A stretch of DNA of 5,185 bases from positions 1-5,185 of the forward strand of contig URWH01000157.1 in the NCBI GenBank assembly GCA_900551515.1. The letters run 5' to 3'. The stretch's first letter is position 1. The number at the start of each line of letters is the position of its first letter. This document shows, one piece after another, positions 1 to 5,185 of the stretch. The stretch comes from an uncultured Porphyromonadaceae bacterium (GTDB lineage Bacteria; Bacteroidota; Bacteroidia; Bacteroidales; Muribaculaceae). Both the position numbers and the translations under genes were made by a program. The notes under the pieces are model-generated. The model did not search any database, was not told the DNA's origin, and worked only from the letters and a program-made list of their open reading frames with translations.

Positions 1-461
1 ATAGCCTCGCGCCACTCCCGGGCATCCTCGAGGCCGAGGCGCATCTTCACGGAAAACGACAGGTCACGGCGTTCTTCCACAAACCGGGCCACGGCTCGCA
101 ACGCCTCATGTCGTGCAACCATGCCGGCTCCCCTCCCCCGCCGGCACTGAGGCGGAAAGGGGCACCCCATATTGAGGTCGAGCCGGTGGCATCCCCGCTC
201 GCTCACCGCATCGGCAATAGCGCGCAGCTCCTCGGCATCGGCGAATATGGCCTGCGGCACCACATCCGGCGCATCGCCCGCCGCCGGAAAGGCGTCACGC
301 AGATCGCGCCGGCGGACAGCGCCGGCCTCCGCCCGCAGAAACGGCGTGAAATACGTGTCGACGCCGCCAAACGTCATGGCATGTGCGCGCCGCCACGGAG
401 CTTCGGTGTAGCCCTGCAGCGGCGCGGCATATATTTTTATGCGGTGTGGCGCGGCCGTCAT
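1..461 (-). CDS. tRNA-dihydrouridine synthase (Dus family), N-terminal part, cut by the left window edge
   Basis: This frame stays open for 153 codons from an ATG at 461 to the window edge, so the C-terminal part is missing. The family uses FMN and NADPH to reduce specific uridines in tRNA to dihydrouridine in the cytoplasm. Visible family marks are the FMN-barrel entry APLQGYTEAPWR (residues 13-24), the catalytic-cysteine segment DLNMGCPFP (95-103, Cys100 the likely acid), the following GRGAG (109-113) and the strand KMRLGLED (139-146). The APLQGYT strand begins 12 residues after the first Met, as expected for a true start. The ATG lies only 2 bases after the udp stop codon and has no Shine-Dalgarno, so translation is probably coupled to udp. 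The piece is arginine-rich and higher in GC than serC. Which Dus subfamily it belongs to, and which tRNA position it modifies, cannot be told from this half. Confidence 0.93.
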   Translation of the reverse strand, partial: MTAAPHRIKIYAAPLQGYTEAPWRRAHAMTFGGVDTYFTPFLRAEAGAVRRRDLRDAFPAAGDAPDVVPQAIFADAEELRAIADAVSERGCHRLDLNMGCPFPPQCRRGRGAGMVARHEALRAVARFVEERRDLSFSVKMRLGLEDAREWREA

Positions 462-463
462 GA

Positions 464-1339
464 TCAGATACGGTCGAGCACGGTGCCGATAAGATCGTGG
501 ATGGCCGTCTTATAGTTGGGCGTGGCGTCCTGACGCATGCGGTTGGCAATGATCGAGCACACGGTCATGGCTTTATGGCCCATGAGTCGCGAAAGTCCCT
601 GCAGCGGAGCCGATTCCATCTCATAGTTGGTCACTTTGCGGTCTCCGTAGCGGAATTCCTCGATGCGGCGGTTGAGGTCGGGGTTGGCAAGCGGCAGACG
701 CAGCTCGCGGCCCTGCGGCCCGTAGAAGCCAACGGCCGAGATGGTGTTGCCGCGCACCATGTCGTCGCGCCCTATCAGGTTCACCAGATGCTCATCGGCA
801 TCCACCACGTAGGGCTTGGCCCACAGCGGATTCCAGCCCACGGCGTCGCAGAAGGCATGCTCGAATCCGAGATCGGCAACCGAATTGCGCCCGGCGTAAT
901 AGTTGAGCACGCCGTCAAATCCGATGGCTTTCTCGGCAATGACCGGGGTACCGAGTTTAAGCTCTGGCTGGAGGGCGCCCGACGTGCCTATGCGCACCAT
1001 GTGGAGCGTGCGGTGCTCGGGGCGCACTTCGCGTGTGGCGAAATCGATATTGGCCAGGGCGTCAAGCTCGTTGATCACGATGTCGATATTGTCGGGACCG
1101 ATGCCGTGGCTCAGGCACATGATCGGCTTGCCCTGATAGGTGCCGCCTATGGTGTGGAACTCGCGCGACGACACCTCGAAGGTCTGGCTGTCGAAAAACG
1201 AGGCGACCATATTGACACGACCCGGATCGCCGACCAGGATTATACGGTCGGTGAGCTGTTCGGGCAGAAGGTGAAGGTGAAACACCGATCCGTCGGAGTT
1301 GATGATCAGTTCAGAGGGAGCTATCTTTTTCTTTTCCAT
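464..1339 (-). CDS. udp: Uridine phosphorylase (PNP/UDP phosphorylase family)
   Basis: The 291-residue product should split uridine with phosphate into uracil and ribose-1-phosphate, a cytoplasmic pyrimidine salvage step. It follows E. coli Udp, as I remember that sequence, through most of its length: VFHL (19-22, His21 matching the ribose-contacting His8), phosphate loop GDPGRV (37-42), SREF (58-61), GKPIMCLSHGIG (70-81), RIGTSGALQP (116-125) and ribose-binding NYEMES (238-243). FYGPQGR (205-211) sits where Udp has FYPGQER, so Gln209 and Arg211 match the uracil-contacting Gln166 and Arg168. This favours uridine over purine nucleosides. The protein is about 38 residues longer than E. coli Udp, with extra length at the N-terminus and around residues 98-112. 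Met1 is used because the frame reaches the family's first motif soon after it. The gene follows dprA after 49 bases with no Shine-Dalgarno or clear promoter. Substrate range beyond uridine is unknown. Confidence 0.93.
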   Translation of the reverse strand: MEKKKIAPSELIINSDGSVFHLHLLPEQLTDRIILVGDPGRVNMVASFFDSQTFEVSSREFHTIGGTYQGKPIMCLSHGIGPDNIDIVINELDALANIDFATREVRPEHRTLHMVRIGTSGALQPELKLGTPVIAEKAIGFDGVLNYYAGRNSVADLGFEHAFCDAVGWNPLWAKPYVVDADEHLVNLIGRDDMVRGNTISAVGFYGPQGRELRLPLANPDLNRRIEEFRYGDRKVTNYEMESAPLQGLSRLMGHKAMTVCSIIANRMRQDATPNYKTAIHDLIGTVLDRI

Positions 1340-1388
1340 ATTCTTGAATTTTAGTATATCATTTAAACAAAGAAAGGCGGCCGTTAGG

Positions 1389-2501
1389 TCAGGCCGGACG
1401 ATATTTTCCGCCGGGATAGGTCAGCACGAGTCCTTTGAACTCCATGTCGATGAGCAGCGACATCATGCGCCCGGCATTGACATTCAGCGCTATGGCAAGC
1501 TGATTGAGCTGTCCCTCGCCGTGCATGGTCAGATAATCCATCACAGCCTGTTCTTCGGACGAAAGTTCCACAAAAAGCTCACGCTGAGTGCTTTCTTTCT
1601 CTCTTACAGGCCAGTTCATGGCTTTTATCACATCGGCGGCTTCGGTCACGAGTGCTGCCACATTGTTTTTTATAAGCTTGTTGCAGCCCACGCTGTAGAT
1701 GTCGGAGGTGCGGCCCGGGAGGGCGAACACGTCGCGACTGTAGCCCGATGCGAGGCGGGCGGTGATCAGCGCGCCACCTTTTTCTGCCGATTCGGCCACT
1801 ATCAGACAGTCGCACAGCGCTGCCACGATGCGATTTCTGGCCACGAAATTGCCTTTATGTATTGGCGATCCGCTGCCGTATTCGGTGATCAGCGCTCCGC
1901 CACGGCGCACCATGTCGGCCGCCAGCGAGCGATGCTGCGCCGGATATATCATGTTCAGGCCATGAGCCAGAACGCCGACAGTCGGGATCTGCGCTTTGAG
2001 CGATGCCGTATGGGCGGCCGCGTCAATGCCGAACGCCAGTCCGCTCACAACAGTCACGGGCTCGGCCATCTCAGATGCGAGATCCGCCACGAGCCGGTTC
2101 ACGAAGTCGATGCCGTAAGGCGTCGCATGCCGCGTTCCAACTATGCCCACCGTCCGGCCGACATTAAAGTCATATTTGCCGAGGGCATACAGCATCAGCG
2201 GAGCATCCTCGGCGTCGTTAAGGCGCACCGGATAGCCGGGGTCGGTGAAGTAGAGTGTCTTCACACCCGATTTCTCCACGAAATCGCTCTCCACTTTGGC
2301 CTTTTCAAGCAGACTCCGTCGGTAGCTGTCGTCGAAAAGCTGGCTTCTGAAACCCATCACGGTGGCCAGCTGACGCTCCGACATATCGAAGAATGTGCGC
2401 TCGTCGCCGGTGCGCGACAGCAGTTCTTCGGCCAGCACGCGGTTAATGCCGCGGAGCGAAGCGAATGCTATTCGGCTGATAAGATCTGACGGGTTGCTCA
2501 T
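1389..2501 (-). CDS. dprA: DNA-processing protein DprA (Smf)
   Basis: DprA binds incoming single-stranded DNA and loads RecA during natural transformation; it is also conserved in many bacteria not known to be competent. The 370-residue protein has three parts. A helix-hairpin-helix-like N-terminus contains SLRGINRVLAEELLSR. The Rossmann-fold core has GIVGTRHATPYG (119-130), SGLAFGIDAAAH (153-164), LAHGLNMIYPAQH (178-190), FVARNRI (219-225), GGALITARLA (242-251) and DVFALPG (257-263). A C-terminal winged-helix domain covers about 310-370. I start it at the ATG at 2501. A TTG two codons upstream (2507) is the only other option before an in-frame TAA at 2513-2511. No Shine-Dalgarno precedes either start. 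It lies 62 bases after the thioesterase and 49 bases before udp. Length and motifs are normal and nothing suggests decay. Confidence 0.96.
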   Translation of the reverse strand: MSNPSDLISRIAFASLRGINRVLAEELLSRTGDERTFFDMSERQLATVMGFRSQLFDDSYRRSLLEKAKVESDFVEKSGVKTLYFTDPGYPVRLNDAEDAPLMLYALGKYDFNVGRTVGIVGTRHATPYGIDFVNRLVADLASEMAEPVTVVSGLAFGIDAAAHTASLKAQIPTVGVLAHGLNMIYPAQHRSLAADMVRRGGALITEYGSGSPIHKGNFVARNRIVAALCDCLIVAESAEKGGALITARLASGYSRDVFALPGRTSDIYSVGCNKLIKNNVAALVTEAADVIKAMNWPVREKESTQRELFVELSSEEQAVMDYLTMHGEGQLNQLAIALNVNAGRMMSLLIDMEFKGLVLTYPGGKYRPA

Positions 2502-2563
2502 GGTCAATTGTTAAGGTCGGGACATCCAACGGCCGTTCCTGCTGCCGCTGCGATGCCTGCATA

Positions 2564-2980
2564 TCAGAGATATTCGGCAAACGCCTCGGCAAGCACTTCG
2601 CCGCGTGTCAGCCTGCCCCCTTCGAGGCACACCACTGTCACTTCGGAGCGCACCACAGGCAGTTCGTCGGGGAGAGTGAAGATATCCTGTACGAACACGA
2701 AGCGGGCTCCCTCGCGCCGCAGCGCCAGCTTGCTCACCATTTCCTGTCCGAGTCCGAGCGGATGAAGATACTCGATGTTCACGCTCCGGAGCACCGGATC
2801 GATGCCCTGCGCCTGCATGGTCCGGAACGAGGTCCCGGCACTGCGGCAGAATTCGTGGCGCGTATGCTCGAGATAGTGCAGATAGACGGCGTTGTTGACA
2901 ATGCCTTGCGAGTCTACTTCATAGTCGCGGACTCGCATGGGCATTTCAAAAACGTAATCGGTATGTTGCCTGACGCTCAT
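2564..2980 (-). CDS. Hotdog-fold acyl-CoA thioesterase (YbgC/FadM type, 4HBT)
   Basis: The 138-residue product is a single hotdog domain of normal family length. These cytoplasmic enzymes hydrolyse acyl-CoA or acyl-carrier-protein thioesters. The diagnostic N-terminal segment is present: VRDYEVDSQGIVNNAVYLHY (17-36), followed by LEHTRHEF. Asp23 is the likely catalytic acid, and the NNAVY stretch starts the long hotdog helix. SVNIEYLHPLGLGQEM (66-81) fits the central strands. Residues after about 85 read as the remaining beta strands (FVFVQDIF, SEVTVVCLE). There is no signal peptide or membrane segment. The start at 2980 lies 20 bases after the serA stop, without a clear Shine-Dalgarno, so it probably shares the serC-serA transcript. 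The acyl substrate cannot be inferred, and no direct link to serine synthesis is evident. Confidence 0.9.
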   Translation of the reverse strand: MSVRQHTDYVFEMPMRVRDYEVDSQGIVNNAVYLHYLEHTRHEFCRSAGTSFRTMQAQGIDPVLRSVNIEYLHPLGLGQEMVSKLALRREGARFVFVQDIFTLPDELPVVRSEVTVVCLEGGRLTRGEVLAEAFAEYL

Positions 2981-3000
2981 CTTGGCAAGACTTGGTCAGT

Positions 3001-3921
3001 TCACTTGTTGACGCGGAATTTGTCAACGCCGTCGCGGAGATAAGCCACGGCCTGGCGTGCTGCGGCGAGGCCGGCGTTGATGTTGGCTTCGGCCGTCTGC
3101 GCGCCCATCTTCTTGGGAGTGAAGAACACGCGGCCGGCAAAACGCTCTTTCAGCTCGGCGGCATTGTCGGGCTTCACGTCGGCCACATATTTGAGGTCGG
3201 TGCGCTCTTCGAGGGCGCGGGCGAGGCCGGCTTCGTCAATCACTTCCTTGCGGGCGGTGTTTATCAGCACGCCATTTTGGGGCATGCGGGTTATGAGGTC
3301 GTAACCCACCGAGCCGCGCGTTTCAGCGGTGGCAGGGATGTGGAGCGACACGAATTTGTTGTCGCTGTAGAGATCTTCAATGGATTTGACAGGCGTAACG
3401 CCGGCTTCGACCATCACCTCATCGGGACAATAGGGATCGAGAGCCGAGACCTCCATGCCGAAGCCTTTGGCTATACGGGCCACATTGCGGCCCACCTGAC
3501 CGAAGGCATGGATGCCGAGCTTCTTGCCTTTCAGCTCGCTCCCCGACGTTCCGTCATACATATTGCGCACTGCCATCACCGTCATGCCGAAGACGAGTTC
3601 GGCAACGGCATTGGAGTTCTGTCCGGGAGTGTTTTCAACGCACACGCCGTGGGATGTGGCTGCCGCCAGATCGACGTTGTCGTAACCGGCGCCGGCGCGC
3701 ACCACCACTTTGAGCTGCGGTGCTGCATCCAGCACTTCGGCATCGATCACATCGCTGCGGATGATAAGGCCGTCGGCTGTTGCAACAGCGTCGAGAAGCT
3801 GCTGGCGCGACGTGTATTTCTCGAGAAGGGCCATTTCATATCCTGCGCCTTCGACTATCTCGCGGATTCCGTCGACGGCTGCCTTGGCAAAAGGCTTTTC
3901 GGTTGCTACAAGTATTTTCAT
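3001..3921 (-). CDS. serA: D-3-phosphoglycerate dehydrogenase, short form with lysine-type active site
   Basis: SerA oxidises 3-phosphoglycerate to 3-phosphohydroxypyruvate with NAD, the first step of phosphorylated serine synthesis; its product is the substrate of SerC, encoded just upstream. The 306 residues contain only the substrate- and nucleotide-binding domains. Visible motifs are IIRSD (53-57), RAGAGYDNVDL (75-85), NTPGQNSNAVAEL (97-109), the dinucleotide fold GIHAFGQVGRNVA (136-148) with acidic Asp162 to bind NAD ribose, SLHIPATAET (192-201) and LINTARKEVIDE (219-230) with catalytic Arg224. About 100 C-terminal residues that carry the serine-sensing ACT domain in E. coli are absent, so classical serine feedback is not expected. 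The usual catalytic TPH is TPKKMGAQT (268-276), and the usual glutamate motif DVF..EP reads DVKPDN (248-253). This pattern is known from Bacteroides-type enzymes, so it is probably active. A strong Shine-Dalgarno fixes the start. Confidence 0.94.
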   Translation of the reverse strand: MKILVATEKPFAKAAVDGIREIVEGAGYEMALLEKYTSRQQLLDAVATADGLIIRSDVIDAEVLDAAPQLKVVVRAGAGYDNVDLAAATSHGVCVENTPGQNSNAVAELVFGMTVMAVRNMYDGTSGSELKGKKLGIHAFGQVGRNVARIAKGFGMEVSALDPYCPDEVMVEAGVTPVKSIEDLYSDNKFVSLHIPATAETRGSVGYDLITRMPQNGVLINTARKEVIDEAGLARALEERTDLKYVADVKPDNAAELKERFAGRVFFTPKKMGAQTAEANINAGLAAARQAVAYLRDGVDKFRVNK

Positions 3922-3930
3922 CTTGATGAT

Positions 3931-3937
3931 CCTCCTT
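3931..3937 (-). promoter_or_regulatory. Strong Shine-Dalgarno sequence of serA
   Basis: The minus strand reads AAGGAGG here, 9 bases before the serA ATG, in the 19-base gap between serC and serA. It is a full-length match to the anti-Shine-Dalgarno end of 16S rRNA and fixes the serA start. None of the other five genes in the window has a comparable sequence, which is normal for Bacteroidota. Confidence 0.85.
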
Positions 3938-3940
3938 CAA

Positions 3941-5011
3941 TTAATGTTTGCTCTCGAATTCTTTCATTGCAGCCACGAGCACTTCCACGCTTTCCATCGG
4001 GAGCGCGTTGTAGAGCGATGCGCGGAAACCGCCCACCGAGCGGTGGCCTTTGATTCCGACGATGCCCTTGGTCGAGCAGAAGTCGATGAACTCTTTTTCG
4101 AGCTCTTTGTATTCGGGTGTCATCACGAAGCAGACGTTCATGATCGAACGGTCGGCCGGATCGGTGACTGTGCCCTCAAACATGCGGCTGGCGTCGATGG
4201 CTTCATACAGACGGGATGCCTTCGCAAGGTCAAGCTTTTCAAGCTCTTTCACGCCGCCGAGCTGTTTGTAATAGCGAAGCGTCTGAAGAGCGGAGAAGAT
4301 CGGAAGCACGGGAGGAGTGTTGAACATCGAGCCTTTCTTCACGTGGGTGCGGTAGTCGAGCATCGTCGGTATGGCACGGTCCACATGGCCGAGGGCATCT
4401 TCTTTCACTATTACGATGGTCACGCCTGCGGGAGCGAGGTTTTTCTGGGCGCCGGCATAGATGAGATCGTATTTCGCAACATCGACCGGACGCGAGAAGA
4501 TATCGCTCGACATATCGGCCACCAGAGGCACTTTCACATCGGGATCGAAGCGCATCTCGGTGCCGTAGATGGTGTTGTTGGATGTGAAGTGGAAGTAATC
4601 GACATCATCGGGCACTTCATAACCTTTGGGGATAAAGGTGTAGTTGGCATCCTTCGACGATGCCACCACGTCGACTTCGCCGAAGAGGCGTGCTTCCTTG
4701 ATCGCGTTCGAAGCCCATGTGCCGGTTTCGAGATATGCGGCTTTATTCTTAAGAAGATTGTAGGGCACCATGCAGAACTGCATGCTGGCGCCTCCGCCAA
4801 GGAACAGCACCGAGTAGCCTTCCGGCACTTCAAGTAGTTCCTTCACAAGAGCCATGGCCTCATCTATCACTGCCTGAAACTCTTTGCTGCGGTGCGACAC
4901 CTCAAGTATCGACAGCCCCGTGTCAGCGAAATTGATTATCGCGTCGGCGGTGTTTTTGATTGTGTACTGGCTCAGAATCGAAGGGCCTGCATAAAAATTG
5001 TGCTTCTTCAT
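3941..5011 (-). CDS. serC: Phosphoserine aminotransferase
   Basis: SerC is a PLP enzyme of the cytoplasm that transfers the amino group of glutamate to 3-phosphohydroxypyruvate, giving O-phosphoserine; in many bacteria it also makes 4-phosphohydroxythreonine for vitamin B6. The 356-residue length is typical. Family marks are [10 protein letters not shown] (5-14), EVSHRSKEF (37-45), the PLP-phosphate loop GGGASMQF (72-79), GTWA (97-100) with Trp99 to stack on the cofactor ring, [12 protein letters not shown] (141-152), ADMSSD (165-170) with Asp166 for the pyridine nitrogen, [12 protein letters not shown] (185-196) with Schiff-base Lys190, NTPPV (231-235) and the substrate-phosphate segment [15 protein letters not shown] (322-336). 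The ATG at 5011 sits directly before the conserved NFYAGP and follows an A-rich leader without Shine-Dalgarno. It is the first gene of the run and ends 19 bases before serA. Confidence 0.97.
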   Translation of the reverse strand: MKKHNFYAGPSILSQYTIKNTADAIINFADTGLSILEVSHRSKEFQAVIDEAMALVKELLEVPEGYSVLFLGGGASMQFCMVPYNLLKNKAAYLETGTWASNAIKEARLFGEVDVVASSKDANYTFIPKGYEVPDDVDYFHFTSNNTIYGTEMRFDPDVKVPLVADMSSDIFSRPVDVAKYDLIYAGAQKNLAPAGVTIVIVKEDALGHVDRAIPTMLDYRTHVKKGSMFNTPPVLPIFSALQTLRYYKQLGGVKELEKLDLAKASRLYEAIDASRMFEGTVTDPADRSIMNVCFVMTPEYKELEKEFIDFCSTKGIVGIKGHRSVGGFRASLYNALPMESVEVLVAAMKEFESKH

Positions 5012-5051
5012 CGCTTTATTTTTTATAAGTTTGAATTTTCATTATGGTTCT

Positions 5052-5066
5052 GCGGCGCGCCGCCGC
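5052..5066 (-). other. GC-rich palindrome or hairpin in the serC leader
   Basis: Bases 5052-5063 form a perfect 12-base palindrome, GCGGCGCGCCGC. As minus-strand RNA the 15 bases can fold as a 5-bp stem GCGGC/GCCGC with a 5-base loop. It would lie about 10 bases from the predicted transcript start, in an otherwise AT-rich leader. No U-run follows, so it is not an intrinsic terminator. A 5'-end stabilising hairpin or a protein site are both possible. Confidence 0.45.
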
Positions 5067-5076
5067 TACGGACAGG

Positions 5077-5108
5077 CAAATGTAATGAAAAAATCAACCC
5101 AATGCAAG
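5077..5108 (-). promoter_or_regulatory. Bacteroidota-type promoter for serC and the downstream genes
   Basis: The minus strand has TACATTTG at 5084-5077, a full match to the Bacteroidota -7 consensus TAnnTTTG used by their primary sigma factor. CTTG at 5108-5105 matches three of four bases of the -33 TTTG, with a 20-base spacer. Transcription would start a few bases downstream, near 5073, giving a leader of about 60 bases. A weaker similar pair (GATATTFG-like GATATTTG, with CTTG 19 bases upstream) lies further upstream. Confidence 0.75.
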
Positions 5109-5185
5109 CCCTCGCCCCGCAAATATCACCCCGCAGATTAAACAAGCAAGTGCGAATTTACAAAAATCATCGAGACCATTCACCA

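Larger units (their letters stand above)
5012..5185. other. Leader and upstream region of serC, no convincing gene
   Basis: These 174 bases hold the serC promoter, the AT-rich 5' leader with a GC palindrome, and sequence upstream of it. Bases 5012-5050 are AT-rich, as is common for Bacteroidota leaders. Two frames stay open to the right edge: minus strand ending with TGA at 5096-5094, and plus strand from ATG at 5102. Both are under 32 codons and resemble nothing I know. Confidence 0.6.

Noticed and set aside
497..1354. Long plus-strand open frame of 285 codons opposite udp
   Set aside because: It is antisense to a gene with full family motifs. Its translation has no recognisable domain, and GC-rich third positions commonly leave the opposite strand open.
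1340..1388. Promoter or terminator in the dprA-udp gap
   Set aside because: The gap is AT-rich and includes CTTTG and TATACTAAAATTC, but there is no TAnnTTTG match and no stem followed by a T-run.
1299..2489. Plus-strand open frame of 396 codons opposite dprA
   Set aside because: It mirrors dprA almost exactly, is rich in His, Arg and Ala, and has no family signature. It is longer than dprA itself but still best explained as a codon-bias shadow.
2499..2507. TTG at 2507 as the dprA start
   Set aside because: The ATG two codons downstream is the more usual codon, and neither has a Shine-Dalgarno. The choice changes only two residues.
2992..4053. Plus-strand open frame of 353 codons opposite serA
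   Set aside because: It is a shadow of serA, with His- and Gly-rich low-information translation and no plausible start signal or domain.
3710..4837. Plus-strand open frame of 375 codons opposite serC
   Set aside because: It is antisense to conserved serC motifs and its translation is unlike any family I know.
5026..5033. Plus-strand TAAGTTTG, a match to the -7 consensus, as a divergent promoter
   Set aside because: No TTTG-like -33 element lies 19-21 bases upstream, and no gene follows on the plus strand within the window.
5094..5185. Minus-strand frame entering from the right edge and ending at TGA 5096-5094, with a hydrophobic end (FALACLICGVIFAG)
   Set aside because: It could be the tail of an upstream membrane protein, but about 30 codons is too short to judge, it overlaps the likely -33 element, and no family is recognised.
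5102..5185. Plus-strand ATG frame open to the right edge, a possible divergent gene
   Set aside because: It has only 28 codons, no recognisable protein start and no promoter with a good -33 partner.

Overview
The window looks like a piece of a Bacteroidota chromosome, most likely from the order Bacteroidales (a gut Muribaculaceae- or Rikenellaceae-like genome would fit the fairly high GC). Three things point there: a short serine-pathway dehydrogenase with the lysine-type active site known from Bacteroides; a promoter upstream of serC with the Bacteroidota -7 motif TAnnTTTG; and almost no Shine-Dalgarno sequences, with serA the clear exception. The assignment rests on recognising these features, not on a database search.

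All six genes lie on the minus strand and read right to left. In order of transcription they are serC (phosphoserine aminotransferase), serA (3-phosphoglycerate dehydrogenase), a YbgC/FadM-type hotdog thioesterase, dprA (RecA-loading DNA-processing protein), a uridine phosphorylase and the start of a tRNA-dihydrouridine synthase cut by the left edge. The gaps are about 19, 20, 62, 49 and 2 bases. No terminator is visible between genes, so one long transcript from the promoter upstream of serC is possible. The last two genes are almost certainly translationally coupled.

serC and serA supply the first two dedicated steps of phosphorylated serine synthesis; the phosphatase SerB is not in the window. 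The thioesterase, dprA, udp and dus have no obvious pathway link to serine and look like housekeeping genes in the same transcription unit. Uridine phosphorylase and Dus both concern uridine chemistry (salvage and tRNA modification), but this link is only suggestive.

The right-hand 174 bases hold no convincing gene. They contain the serC promoter, an AT-rich leader with a GC-rich palindrome near the predicted mRNA 5' end, and a small direct repeat upstream. I found no mobile element, CRISPR array, RNA gene or defence system. The window is mostly ordinary core genome, and the points worth a second look are the serA active site, its strong ribosome-binding site and the serC leader.
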